Of a DNA stretch of 38,324 nt, positions 13,995 to 22,363 are shown in pieces. Made by a program: the position numbers and the translations under genes. Origin of the DNA: Candidatus Peregrinibacteria bacterium (GTDB lineage Bacteria > Patescibacteriota > Gracilibacteria > UBA1369); contig PLYH01000003.1 of NCBI GenBank assembly GCA_003153355.1, positions 1 through 38,324 of the forward strand, written 5' to 3'. The notes beneath the pieces are model-generated. The model did no database searches, was not told where the DNA came from, and worked only from the letters and a program-made list of their open reading frames with translations. How positions within the stretch are numbered: position 1 is the stretch's first letter; the number at the start of each line of letters is the position of its first letter.

Positions 13995-14846
13995 TTGAGG
14001 ATAAATTTTCATCAATATCGATCTCATTTTTTGTTTATTCTTTGCGGTTTTTTCGTAATTTTTACGCTTACGGGCTGTGCTGACCAGCAGACGACCTCAA
14101 ATGAACCATCTTCAAGCCAAATAAGCTTAGTGCAAGCCAATTTACCGGCTTATTTTCAGGAATTGCAAAAACAACCTTATATAACGAACGGCTCAAGAAA
14201 AATTCATGCCGTAGCTTTAACGTTTGATGCCGACATGACTCCTCGTATGCTCAAAATGCTTCACATGGGAAAAGTTAAAAGTTGGTATGATGAACGCATT
14301 ATTGCAACATTAAAGTCGAATGACATTCCCGCGACGATTTTTATGACCGGCATGTGGGCGGAAACTTATCCCGAAGCGCTTGAAAATTTTGTCAGTGATC
14401 CAAATTTTGAAATTGAAAACCATTCTTACGACCATGCCGCTTTTAAGGTCCCCTGCTATGGACTTGGAATGACTGAAAATCCTCAGGACGAAGTGGTCAA
14501 AGCTGAAAATGTTTTGATGAAAATCGGCGGGATTCAACCAAGATTTTTCCGCTTTCCCGGCGGATGTTTCAATGAAAAGGATCTGGAACTTGTCCATAGT
14601 CTGGGCCTTGTGCCCATTCAATGGGATGTCATTTCCGGGGATGCTTATTTGAAGAAGGCAAAATTCGTCATCAAACAGGTTTTGTCGCAGGTTCAATCAG
14701 GTTCAATCGTTGTTTTTCATTTAAACGGAGCCCCGAATGCTCCAGCCACTGCCGATGCTCTTCCCGTCATCATCCAAAAATTAAAGTCTCAGGGGTATTC
14801 CTTTATGACCCTTGATCAGCTTTTGCAGGCTTCTTTGAAATCGTAA
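13995..14846 (+). CDS. Polysaccharide deacetylase (CE4) lipoprotein
   Basis: With the TTG at 13995 the product has 283 residues. It begins with a basic N-terminus, a hydrophobic core and a lipobox (Leu-Thr-Gly-Cys, Cys 28), so it is anchored outside the membrane. CE4 motifs follow in order: ALTFDAD (Asp 78 and Asp 80; the family usually has TFDDG), ENHSYDH (metal His 143 and 147), RFPGG, 'PIQWDVISGD' and VVFHLNG. It probably removes N- or O-acetyl groups from peptidoglycan or another surface glycan. No ATG is available near the signal peptide; frames further upstream lie inside the divergent gene. The predicted promoter fits this TTG. Confidence 0.82.
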   Translation: MRINFHQYRSHFLFILCGFFVIFTLTGCADQQTTSNEPSSSQISLVQANLPAYFQELQKQPYITNGSRKIHAVALTFDADMTPRMLKMLHMGKVKSWYDERIIATLKSNDIPATIFMTGMWAETYPEALENFVSDPNFEIENHSYDHAAFKVPCYGLGMTENPQDEVVKAENVLMKIGGIQPRFFRFPGGCFNEKDLELVHSLGLVPIQWDVISGDAYLKKAKFVIKQVLSQVQSGSIVVFHLNGAPNAPATADALPVIIQKLKSQGYSFMTLDQLLQASLKS

Positions 14847-14859
14847 CTCATGAAAGCCG

Positions 14860-14887
14860 TTGCATTTAGGGAATATTTGTTTATTAT
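14860..14887 (+). promoter_or_regulatory. Predicted promoter of the 14911 gene
   Basis: TTGCAT (14860-14865), a 16-nt spacer and TATTAT (14882-14887). The start point falls about 17 nt before the ATG at 14911, supporting that ATG over the in-frame TTG at 14860, which lies inside the -35 box. Confidence 0.45.
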
Positions 14888-14910
14888 CTTTCCCAATCAC
14901 TAAATTTTCC

Positions 14911-16956
14911 ATGATTCATCCTCTCGATACTTCCGAAGATTTCCAAAAGTATGCAAAGCTTGTTCCCGAATACCAAAAACCCAGAAGCAAACGTGCGGAA
15001 GCTGAATTAAAAAAACTTACCCACGACGGAAAAAACGAAGCACTTCCGGAAAACGAAGCGCAGCGGAATATCAGGATTATTCAGGAGGTTGTGCGAGGTA
15101 AAGTTGAACAGCTTCAAGGAAATTTGATCTGGAAAAAGCATCTTCATATCGCAAAAGAAGGCGGACGGAACATTGTGGTCGGCTGTACCGATGAAGAGTA
15201 TCAGCAGGCTCCAAGAACTGACCTGAAAACTTTTCAGGATATTCTTTCCGATCCTACCGAACGCATTGCTTTTACAAGAAAAGAAAAACTCGCCAATGCG
15301 CGCCACATTAATATCAGCCCAAAACGTATTTCCAATACGCTTCTGAGAAATTTAGGTCTTGATGAATTTCTTCCTGAAAAAGGGATGCGGCAGGAAGATC
15401 AGGTTGCACGGCGGGCTCAAGCCATCCCCGCGCTTAAAGAGATGCTTGATGCACTGGCCCCTTTTAGTTTGCCGCACGAACAAGAACTCGCGAAGATGCA
15501 TTATTTCCGTTTGTTCCGTCTGGGTGCCGGAAAAAATGAAGGGAAAGTTTTGGGAACCCAGGCCGTCGGCAACAAAAAAATCCTGTTTATGACCGACCTG
15601 CACGGAGCTTACCGCAGAATTGATCATATCCAGGACGGCTATAGCGAAGAGATCGCAACCTTAATCGAGATCGAAAATACGGTTGAAGATGTCGACGTGA
15701 GTTTGAGCACGGAATGGGAACAGACCAAGGACCCTGAACAGCTCAAGGAAGTGAAAGCAAAACTTTTGGGTCTCGTTCAAAAACTGCGGTTCGTCACCAA
15801 TGCGAACAAGCAAAAAATGCGCGACCAGATCGAAGCTGCCGTGACACTGGAAACCGTTTACACCATTCCGGAAAAAAAGAAATCCAGTCTCGGCGGCGGG
15901 CAAGGCGTAACTCAGCCGGCGCGGACGATCGTGAAACTCAATCCCGGCGCTGCACGCGCTCGCATCAATACGACGCATTTGCATGTCGGCAAACGCATTG
16001 ATGAAATCACGGCGATCAAAAAATATCTGGCTGAGGACCAGACCCGCATTGAAGTATCGATTGAAGCCCAGACACAACCCTTTACCCAATTCCATGAAAC
16101 CGTCAGAAAAATGCACGAACAGTTTCATATTTATCAGCTGGCCCGTCCGATGGATGAAAATGAACGGAAGACCGCCATCCGTAATTTACGTTCGCTGAGA
16201 CGGAAAAGCGCTTTCGCGACGTCGCCGATCATGATGTTCGAACCTTATCAGGCTTTTGCCATGGTGATGGTTGAACAGATTGATTCGACGATTGAAGAGT
16301 TGATGAAAAAAGAAGATCCGTCAGCCCGGCAGAAAGCTGCATCCGAATTCACCAAAATTTATCTGATGACGAAGATCCAGCGTTTTTATACCGAACTCCA
16401 GGCTGTGTATGCAAAATTCATCAGCGGAGACGAACTGCCTGATTTTGAAAAACTGGATGATGAACTGGCACGGATATACAAATTTATATCGCTGAAGGAT
16501 GTCGCGAAAGGGATTGAAACGAAAGAGTTCAATGCTGTTTTCGGAGATCTTTACCATTTAGTTCACGGACTGCGTAAAGATTCCGACAAAGCACGTCAGG
16601 CCCTGATCACCGGCACGGACGAAACCGTAGCCAAACCTTTTATTGATATGATTCGCAACCGGTTTAAGAATTTTGATTTTGTCCAACTCATGGGGAAAAT
16701 CGGAACGAAACCGAATGAACCGGAAGGTCATCAAGGGCCGGAAGGAAATACAACCAACGGTGCACAAGCCATCGACACCGTCAGCGCGAGCACAGATGGA
16801 GCACCCAACGATGTCTTCGGGCAGGTTTCAATGGAGGTTGCGGACTCGGCCGGACAAATTTTAACAGATGTCATTGCTATCGAACCGCAAGCAGACGGCG
16901 GTTTTGATGACCTTGATAAATCGATTCTGGATGATGATCCGGCCCGGGCCGATTAA
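14911..16956 (+). CDS. Large helical orphan protein (681 aa)
   Basis: I do not recognise this 681-residue protein. It has no signal peptide or membrane segment. It is rich in Lys, Glu and Arg and predicted mostly helical, with a Gly/Ser-rich break near residues 325-335 (KKKSSLGGGQG) and an acidic, low-complexity C-terminus ending DDDPARAD. Near residue 403 there is HEQFH, which fits HEXXH, but no glutamate or His ligand pattern is evident downstream, so metallopeptidase activity is not claimed. The stop codon overlaps that of the convergent SLH gene by four bases. Base composition is like its neighbours. It is probably a lineage-specific cytoplasmic protein. Confidence 0.7.
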   Translation: MIHPLDTSEDFQKYAKLVPEYQKPRSKRAEAELKKLTHDGKNEALPENEAQRNIRIIQEVVRGKVEQLQGNLIWKKHLHIAKEGGRNIVVGCTDEEYQQAPRTDLKTFQDILSDPTERIAFTRKEKLANARHINISPKRISNTLLRNLGLDEFLPEKGMRQEDQVARRAQAIPALKEMLDALAPFSLPHEQELAKMHYFRLFRLGAGKNEGKVLGTQAVGNKKILFMTDLHGAYRRIDHIQDGYSEEIATLIEIENTVEDVDVSLSTEWEQTKDPEQLKEVKAKLLGLVQKLRFVTNANKQKMRDQIEAAVTLETVYTIPEKKKSSLGGGQGVTQPARTIVKLNPGAARARINTTHLHVGKRIDEITAIKKYLAEDQTRIEVSIEAQTQPFTQFHETVRKMHEQFHIYQLARPMDENERKTAIRNLRSLRRKSAFATSPIMMFEPYQAFAMVMVEQIDSTIEELMKKEDPSARQKAASEFTKIYLMTKIQRFYTELQAVYAKFISGDELPDFEKLDDELARIYKFISLKDVAKGIETKEFNAVFGDLYHLVHGLRKDSDKARQALITGTDETVAKPFIDMIRNRFKNFDFVQLMGKIGTKPNEPEGHQGPEGNTTNGAQAIDTVSASTDGAPNDVFGQVSMEVADSAGQILTDVIAIEPQADGGFDDLDKSILDDDPARAD

Positions 16957-18512
16957 TTTGATGAGTGCTGAATTGTTCCAGTTTGAACAACTTCAAACTC
17001 ACTGCCAGGGACTGATTTCAGCTGGTTTAAGTCGTCGTCGTTCCAACCGGAATTTTGTTCACCGCTGATGAACCAGTTGCTGCCATTATCGGCCACGATC
17101 ATTCCGTATTTTTTGAGCGCTTCCAGAACCACTTTTGATTCACCGGTGAATCCGGAAATATCGTAATTTGCTTTCAGACGCAGACGGAGTCCCATCGGCG
17201 GAAGGTTCGGATCGGTTGAACTTCCTGCTTCGTGCGTTGCCGGATGAATAAATCCCTGCTGCGTGTGCTGCACCGTAAAGCGGAGGGCGTGGTTGATGGC
17301 GCCGGCAGTCACTTCATCGTAACGAACAAGACCCGGGAAAATCGGCAAACCTGCGGCATCCGCCGAAGTCCAGCCGTCGGGACGGAGCGTATCGGTCAGA
17401 AGATCAAATTTTGCAGCGGAACCTGCGTTCCATCCGCCGGCGACTTTTTCCGCGGCGTACAGTTCGTAGAGTTTACAGTTGTCCTGGTCCACGACCAAAA
17501 CGTGCGCATCACCGCCCGGTTCAACTTTTGCGTTATCCGGAATCGGATACGGACCAGGATCGCTTTCGTCGGCGTAATCAATATTCAGGAGCGGAACCAT
17601 GGCCTGGTTTTTAGCGACAACGTTATAGGGAATTCCGTACTGGCCTCCTCCTCCAAAATCGGGATGGAGATGTCCGCCTGCACCGATACTGTTGATATAA
17701 TTCTGCGAATTCGGATCAAGAGGATAACCTGAAACATCCGTGTTCCAAGCATTATCGGCCGGGAAAATTGAGCAGCTGCCGACTTTGGGAGATCCTGCAA
17801 AAGAGACTGTGCCTCCGCCAGAAGCCGTTGTTCCGCCTGAGGTGGTTGTTGTTCCGCTCGTTCCTGAAGAAGCATTTAACTCGTCAAAAATTTTTGAATC
17901 TTTCGTTGTGACGCCTGCCTTCATGCGGTAAATCATTTCAACCATTTCTCCGCGGGTTATTTGCTGGTCAAAACTATTAATGGTCGTTGGAATAGCATGC
18001 ATATTGCCTAGAGCATTCACGTACTTTGCGTACCACTGGTTCGGAGGATAGCCTGCTCCGGCAAAATCTCCGCCGTAAGCAACCACGATAATTTTTGAAG
18101 CCTCGGCAAATGAGATTTCATTTGAGGGCTTAAAAGTTCCATCTGGATAGCCTGAAATAATCCCTAAAGAAACTGCTTTGCGGAGATAAGGAACGTACCA
18201 TTGGCCGGAAAGCAGATCCGAAAAATGCAGACCTGATAATGAATAAATATTGGTTCCCGAATCATTCGCCGAGTTGTAGCCGGAAAACGCTCCAACCGCA
18301 ATTTTGGTGAATTCTGCGCGGTTGATGGTGTTTCCAGGTTTAAAAGTCCCGTTGGGATAACCGCTGACGATGTTGTTTTGTTCAGCGTATTGAATGGCAT
18401 CGTAGTTGGCATTGGAACTGCTGACGTCGCTGAAAGAAGCCAAAGCCGTTGGCAAAAGCACGAGTCCGATTGCTGCAATCATCGCAGCAGAGATCAAGAA
18501 TTTTTTCTTCAT
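16953..18512 (-). CDS. S-layer-homology protein with conserved secreted domain
   Basis: This 519-residue exported protein has a signal peptide (cleavage after Ala-Leu-Ala, about residue 25), then SLH repeats near 26-75, 92-145 and, more degenerate, 158-205 (motifs YPNGTFKPGNTINRAE, YPDGTFKPSNEISFAE, 'QQITRGEMVEM'). A Ser/Thr/Gly linker leads to a C-terminal domain from about 245 containing 'FPADNAWNTDVSGYP', 'YADESDPGPYPIP', 'DNCKLYELYA', 'LRPDGWTSADAAGLPI', 'GLRLRLKANYDI' and 'GMIVADNGSNWFISG'. I know that block from secreted proteins of Actinobacteria and other phyla, with no firm function. The protein likely binds wall polymer through SLH. It lies 23 nt after the CapA-like gene. Confidence 0.85.
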   Translation of the reverse strand: MKKKFLISAAMIAAIGLVLLPTALASFSDVSSSNANYDAIQYAEQNNIVSGYPNGTFKPGNTINRAEFTKIAVGAFSGYNSANDSGTNIYSLSGLHFSDLLSGQWYVPYLRKAVSLGIISGYPDGTFKPSNEISFAEASKIIVVAYGGDFAGAGYPPNQWYAKYVNALGNMHAIPTTINSFDQQITRGEMVEMIYRMKAGVTTKDSKIFDELNASSGTSGTTTTSGGTTASGGGTVSFAGSPKVGSCSIFPADNAWNTDVSGYPLDPNSQNYINSIGAGGHLHPDFGGGGQYGIPYNVVAKNQAMVPLLNIDYADESDPGPYPIPDNAKVEPGGDAHVLVVDQDNCKLYELYAAEKVAGGWNAGSAAKFDLLTDTLRPDGWTSADAAGLPIFPGLVRYDEVTAGAINHALRFTVQHTQQGFIHPATHEAGSSTDPNLPPMGLRLRLKANYDISGFTGESKVVLEALKKYGMIVADNGSNWFISGEQNSGWNDDDLNQLKSVPGSEFEVVQTGTIQHSSN

Positions 18513-18535
18513 AATTGAAGTTGGTTAAATTATTT

Positions 18536-20377
18536 TTAGTTCAAATTCAAAACAAGTTTGCCGCTTAAAATTTCTTCGCGTTCGGCTTCGGTTTGATAAT
18601 CGCCGTAGGTGACAAATCTTTCGAGAAACTGTTTGCGTTCGTCAGCGGTCATGAGGCGGAACTGACTGCGGTCGATTTTAATCGGCAGGAAATATATTTC
18701 AATCTGGTCGTTGCTGATAATCATTGCCGTGCTCAGACCTTCCTGAGTGTCTGGAGAAAAATACTGGTCAAAGATGGCGTTGCCGAGAGAATAAAATATA
18801 GGACGATTCTTGTAGGTTTCATAGGTTTCAACCACGTGAGGATGGCAGCCGATCACGGCGATGGCTCCGGCATCAATGAATTCGTGCGCCAGTTGCACTT
18901 GACGGTTATTGGGACGGTGTTGATATTCGATGCCCCAGTGCATAAATGGAATCACTTTATAGCCCTGCGCGGTCAGCTCCTGAATTTTAGCGACAGCTTT
19001 GGCGTCATCGATTTTATAAACAACTTCTTCCAAACCCAAGAACGCAATTTTTTGGCCCTGCACATCAAAGGTCGCCACGCTGCGGTCGTCAATCTGCCGG
19101 GGATCACCGAAAGCTTTGATGGCGGTCTGAGCAAGCAGATCAAATGTATCATTGAAGCCTGTCACACCCATATCGAGCGCATGATTATTGGCCTGACTGA
19201 GCGCATCAAAAAAATATTTCTGGAGGAGCGGAACGATGTCCGGATTAAAACGGAACGCAATCTCTTTACTGGTTTGCACTCTTTGCTTGGCGATCGGTCC
19301 TTCAAGATTGGCAATCAAAATATCGTTGCTCTTCAGATAGGTCTGGTCCATTTTCTGGAAAGGATAATCCATGGAATGGCTGTCCATAAGACTGCGGACA
19401 ACGCGGTCAAACATCAGATCCCCGAATGCGACCATATAAATGCTGCGGCTTTGAATCAGCGGCCCGTCCGAAGAAAAACTGATGAAATTGCCGGTCACAG
19501 GATCCATGAACTGGTTTTGAAGATGCTGCGCCTTCCGTTTGAAAAGATATTTTTCAAGCACATCCACTGCAGCCGTATTATTCAAAGGGAGCATCGCGAA
19601 TTTGTCGGCGTCGAAATTTTCCAAAACGTTTTCAATAAATTTCAGCTGGAATTCCGCGACGGTCTGATCGCCGGAAGTTTTGGGAACGGTCTGGGCAATC
19701 ACAAGGGTGTCAGCGGGAAGGTTGTCATTGAGCCACGCCGCAAGTTTTTCGGTATCTGCCGGCGAAGCGTTTTCATCGACAAAAACCGGCAAAAAATTCG
19801 TACCCTGAAAGCTTCTGGCAATAAACGGAGCAACTGTTCCGGGCCAGACTTCTCTTTTGGCAATTGCATTCGCATCATCAATCTTCAAAAAAGTTTCTGC
19901 GGGAATTTTTTGCAGAAGATCTGACGGCGGGGTGAGCAGACCGTACGATGTTTTATAGCTGAGGTTGCCGACTGCTGCAATTGGTTTTACGCCCACAGCA
20001 CCGACATTTTGAGTTTTATTAAGCACTGCAAGATTTGTCGGCATCAGGATGACGACGGTTTGATAATGCTGACTTTTCTGGAGGCGGTCAAAAAAACCGG
20101 CGATCTCTTCTTTGCTTTTAAGATTAGCAGCCAACACGGCTCCCCCCACGGGATTTTCGGGAGGGAAATAGCTTTTGAGTTTATTGTAAGCCTGGTCGTA
20201 GAGAGGTTTTTGGCCCGGCATCACTTCAAAAATCTGCTGGGACTGCTGTTGTGAATTCTGTCCAAAAACGTCTGCCTTCATGCTGGCGCTGTTGGAGCTG
20301 CAGCCGGCAAAAGCCAAAGACGTTACCAGGCCGGCAAGAAGCGCCGCAGTGAACGAGCTTCGATCGAAACTTTTCAT
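18536..20377 (-). CDS. Lipoprotein: degenerate Memo-like domain fused to CapA phosphoesterase-like domain
   Basis: This 613-residue precursor has a lipobox Ala-Phe-Ala-Gly-Cys (Cys 26). Residues about 75-290 follow the layout of Memo/AmmeMemoRadiSam-B proteins (TVVILMPT, a 'GLLTPP' stretch, 'FLPVFVDENASPADTEKLAAWL', 'DTLVIAQT'), but the family's metal His residues are not present at those sites. Residues about 315-590 are a CapA/PGA_cap calcineurin-like domain: FGDLMFDR, NLEGPI, NNHALDMG, HWGIEY, GCHPHVVE and SLGNAIFDQ, with all metal-binding residues. CapA-type proteins act in poly-gamma-glutamate or other surface polymer metabolism. It probably leads an operon with the downstream SLH gene. 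Confidence 0.82.
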   Translation of the reverse strand: MKSFDRSSFTAALLAGLVTSLAFAGCSSNSASMKADVFGQNSQQQSQQIFEVMPGQKPLYDQAYNKLKSYFPPENPVGGAVLAANLKSKEEIAGFFDRLQKSQHYQTVVILMPTNLAVLNKTQNVGAVGVKPIAAVGNLSYKTSYGLLTPPSDLLQKIPAETFLKIDDANAIAKREVWPGTVAPFIARSFQGTNFLPVFVDENASPADTEKLAAWLNDNLPADTLVIAQTVPKTSGDQTVAEFQLKFIENVLENFDADKFAMLPLNNTAAVDVLEKYLFKRKAQHLQNQFMDPVTGNFISFSSDGPLIQSRSIYMVAFGDLMFDRVVRSLMDSHSMDYPFQKMDQTYLKSNDILIANLEGPIAKQRVQTSKEIAFRFNPDIVPLLQKYFFDALSQANNHALDMGVTGFNDTFDLLAQTAIKAFGDPRQIDDRSVATFDVQGQKIAFLGLEEVVYKIDDAKAVAKIQELTAQGYKVIPFMHWGIEYQHRPNNRQVQLAHEFIDAGAIAVIGCHPHVVETYETYKNRPIFYSLGNAIFDQYFSPDTQEGLSTAMIISNDQIEIYFLPIKIDRSQFRLMTADERKQFLERFVTYGDYQTEAEREEILSGKLVLNLN

Positions 20378-20409
20378 ATCAAAAAAGGTAAGGCGGGAAA
20401 TTTGGATTT

Positions 20410-20418
20410 ATTATAACA
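20410..20418 (-). promoter_or_regulatory. Extended -10 promoter of the CapA-like gene
   Basis: The minus strand reads TGT followed by a perfect TATAAT (20415-20410). No good -35 box is seen. It lies 33 nt before the ATG at 20377. Confidence 0.45.
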
Positions 20419-20456
20419 CAAACTGAGCGCACGGCTGCCGCTAAGCCGGAGGGTAC

Positions 20457-20488
20457 AAAAAAAGCGGCCCCATGCCGGGGGCCGCTTT
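20457..20488 (-). terminator. Rho-independent terminator of the 20522 SLH gene
   Basis: A perfect 11-bp stem, 20461-20471 with 20478-20488 (AAAGCGGCCCC/GGGGCCGCTTT), has a 6-nt loop. On the minus strand it runs into seven T residues (20463-20457). It lies 34 nt after the SLH gene stop and insulates the CapA-like gene. Confidence 0.9.
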
Positions 20489-20521
20489 GAATTTCTTTAG
20501 ATGCTTACACAAGAACTGAGT

Positions 20522-21694
20522 TTAGTACTGGTTCGGATAAAGTTGGTGCATGCAATTTTGCCATGCTGAAGACGGAGATGCCGGACACTGCTGGGTGGCG
20601 TAAGGGAAGTTATTATTATTATTATTCGCGATGTGGGTGTCCCATTTTTCAAGGGTCTTCACAAGAATCTTTGCAGCTTCAGCGCGGGTGATCGGACGAT
20701 CCGGATCGAAGTTACCGTTACCGATACCTGATACGATGCCCATGTTGTGAGCTGTTTCAATCCAACCTGTGCTCCAACCGCTTACGTCGTTGAAGAAAGA
20801 TTTATCAACATTGGTTGGAGAGTAGCCGAAAGCAGACATAATGATCTTGGTCGCTTCAGCGCGGGTGATTGGTTGGTTCGGGGCAAAAGTGCTTCCCCAA
20901 CCTTGAACGATGCGTCTGTCCCAAGCCGGGCGTACCCAAGGGCCCTGCCACATATCAAGATCGCTGAACGGACTGCCGCAGCTAGTATTGTAGCAACCTG
21001 GGTTTGGCTGAATACCTGCCGCTGAGAGAGCTACTTTCGTAAGTTCTGCGCGGGTGATGCTCTGGTCAGGTCTGAAACTGCCATCGCTGTAGCCTTCGAA
21101 GACACAAAGGTCATAAAGACGGCGGATGTAGATTTCAGCCCAGTGACCGTCGATATCGTTCGGATATACGTGGTTATTACACTGGCTGCTTCCAGGATTG
21201 CAGTTCGTGTAAATGTCGCATGGGTTGCTCGGCGTGTTGGCTGTACCTGTGCCGTTGGTTCCCATTGAACCGTTACAAGGAATATAGATGTCGCAAGGGT
21301 TGCTTGGAACATTTGCTGTTCCAGTGCTTCCGTTGCTACCGTTATTAGCGGTTCCGGTGCTGCCGGTTGAACCACCGTTTGCATTGCTGCAACCGTACAC
21401 ATCGCACGGATTGCTTGGGTTGTTGGCGGTACCGCCATTTCCGTTATTACCATTCCCGTTACCGTTATTTCCGTTATTGGCGGTTCCGGTTGAACCGTTA
21501 CCCCCAACGTTGCTGCATCCGTAGATGTCGCAATATTGAGTAGTGTTTACTGTGCTTGCCGGAGCGGAAGATCCGCTTGAGTTGTTGCTACCTGACGGAG
21601 CCGTCAGGGTGAAAGCTCCTGCAATAGGAGCCAACGCTATAGCGGTGGCAAAAACCGCCATAACAGCAACGATTTTCTTGAGCTGTGTAAGCAT
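20522..21694 (-). CDS. S-layer-homology protein with N-terminal Cys-Asp-[Ile/Val]-Tyr repeats
   Basis: This 390-residue exported protein starts MLTQLKKIV at 21694; longer in-frame starts add a hydrophobic stretch that does not fit. The signal peptide ends near Ala-Gly-Ala (about 27). The next 150 residues are Asn/Gly/Thr/Ser-rich and contain four copies of a Cys-Asp-[Ile/Val]-Tyr-x-x-Cys unit (CDIYGCSN, CDVYGCSN, CDIYIPC, CDIYTNC) between Thr-Ala-Asn-Asn repeats. Three good SLH domains follow from about residue 195 (YSDGSFRPDQSITRAE, FAPNQPITRAE, GNFDPDRPITRAE). A near-consensus extended promoter and a strong terminator mark it as a monocistronic, probably abundant S-layer-type protein. Confidence 0.88.
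   Translation of the reverse strand: MLTQLKKIVAVMAVFATAIALAPIAGAFTLTAPSGSNNSSGSSAPASTVNTTQYCDIYGCSNVGGNGSTGTANNGNNGNGNGNNGNGGTANNPSNPCDVYGCSNANGGSTGSTGTANNGSNGSTGTANVPSNPCDIYIPCNGSMGTNGTGTANTPSNPCDIYTNCNPGSSQCNNHVYPNDIDGHWAEIYIRRLYDLCVFEGYSDGSFRPDQSITRAELTKVALSAAGIQPNPGCYNTSCGSPFSDLDMWQGPWVRPAWDRRIVQGWGSTFAPNQPITRAEATKIIMSAFGYSPTNVDKSFFNDVSGWSTGWIETAHNMGIVSGIGNGNFDPDRPITRAEAAKILVKTLEKWDTHIANNNNNNFPYATQQCPASPSSAWQNCMHQLYPNQY
21190..21540 (-). repeat. Low-complexity coding repeat (Asn/Gly/Thr with CDIY units)
   Basis: This region of the SLH gene consists of short imperfect repeats encoding Asn-Gly-Asn, Gly-Ser-Thr-Gly-Thr-Ala-Asn and Asn-Pro-Cys-Asp-[Ile/Val]-Tyr. It is prone to slippage and length change. 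It is not a CRISPR array: repeats are degenerate, in frame and without unique spacers. Confidence 0.7.
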
Positions 21695-21726
21695 AAAGAT
21701 GTGAAAAGAAATGATATAAAGGCTGT

Positions 21727-21755
21727 ACCATAGCATATACCTTTTAATCTGTCAA
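21727..21755 (-). promoter_or_regulatory. Strong predicted promoter of the 20522 SLH gene
   Basis: The minus strand reads TTGACA (21755-21750), a 17-nt spacer and TATGGT (21732-21727), preceded by a TGn extended -10. The start point is about 26 nt before the ATG at 21694. Confidence 0.7.
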
Positions 21756-21859
21756 TACTCATTTGTCTATAGAAATATGGCGGTCTCGCTTTTCTATCTC
21801 AGGTAACTCAAAAAAGGCCCATCTATTACAAGAAAATGCGCTTATCCTAGTACTTATCT

Positions 21860-22339
21860 TTAGTAATGATACTTTTTCCCGCTTAAAATGGTGAAAGCCC
21901 GGTAGATCTGTTCAAGCAGAATCGTCCGGATCATCTCGTGGGTGAAGGTCATCGGTGAAAAAGAAAGCTTCAGCTGAGCCTTTTTAACGATCTGGTCGGC
22001 CAGCCCAAAAGGCCCTCCTATAATAAAGGTGATATTTCCACCTCCAAAATCCTTTTGTTTTCCTAAAAATCCCGCGAACTCCACCGAGCTCATAGTTTTG
22101 CCGCGCTCATCCAGAGCCACTAAATAAGTATCCTTGGGAAGATGCTTCAGAAGATCGAGCGCCTCTTTTTGTTTGGCGACGTTGCGCGTGGAGTCGTTTT
22201 GATCGTATGGAGCCGAAGTCTCTTTTAAGGTTATAACTTTAACATCTGCAAAAGGGCGAAGCCTTTTCAAGTATTCAGCTTCTGCTTCCTGGAAATAGCT
22301 TTGTTTGGTTTTTCCCAGCTGGAGGATGGCGATTTTCAT
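21860..22339 (-). CDS. rlmH: 23S rRNA (pseudouridine1915-N3)-methyltransferase RlmH
   Basis: This 159-residue SPOUT-class methyltransferase methylates pseudouridine 1915 in helix 69 of 23S rRNA using S-adenosylmethionine. Its length equals the family norm. Signature blocks are MKIAILQLGK, AEYLKRL, LVALDERGKTMSSVEFA, FIIGGPFGL (SAM-binding knot) and the C-terminal 'LSFSPMTFTHEMIRTILLEQIYRAFTILSGKKYHY'. It starts 24 nt after the giant repeat-protein gene and is probably co-transcribed with it, an odd pairing of an rRNA modifier with a surface protein. Confidence 0.97.
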   Translation of the reverse strand: MKIAILQLGKTKQSYFQEAEAEYLKRLRPFADVKVITLKETSAPYDQNDSTRNVAKQKEALDLLKHLPKDTYLVALDERGKTMSSVEFAGFLGKQKDFGGGNITFIIGGPFGLADQIVKKAQLKLSFSPMTFTHEMIRTILLEQIYRAFTILSGKKYHY

Positions 22340-22363
22340 ACCGCCATCCTAGCATAGTTTTTC

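Noticed and set aside
14860-14910. TTG start for the 681-residue orphan
   Set aside because: It falls on the predicted -35 box; the ATG at 14911 is well placed behind the predicted start point.
18593-19924. 443-residue frame antisense to the CapA-like gene
   Set aside because: The opposite strand encodes a protein with all CapA motifs; the antisense frame has no recognisable domain or promoter.
21190-21540. CRISPR-like repeat array
   Set aside because: Repeats are short, degenerate, in frame and encode Asn/Gly/Thr and CDIY units of an SLH protein; no constant repeats with unique spacers and no cas genes.
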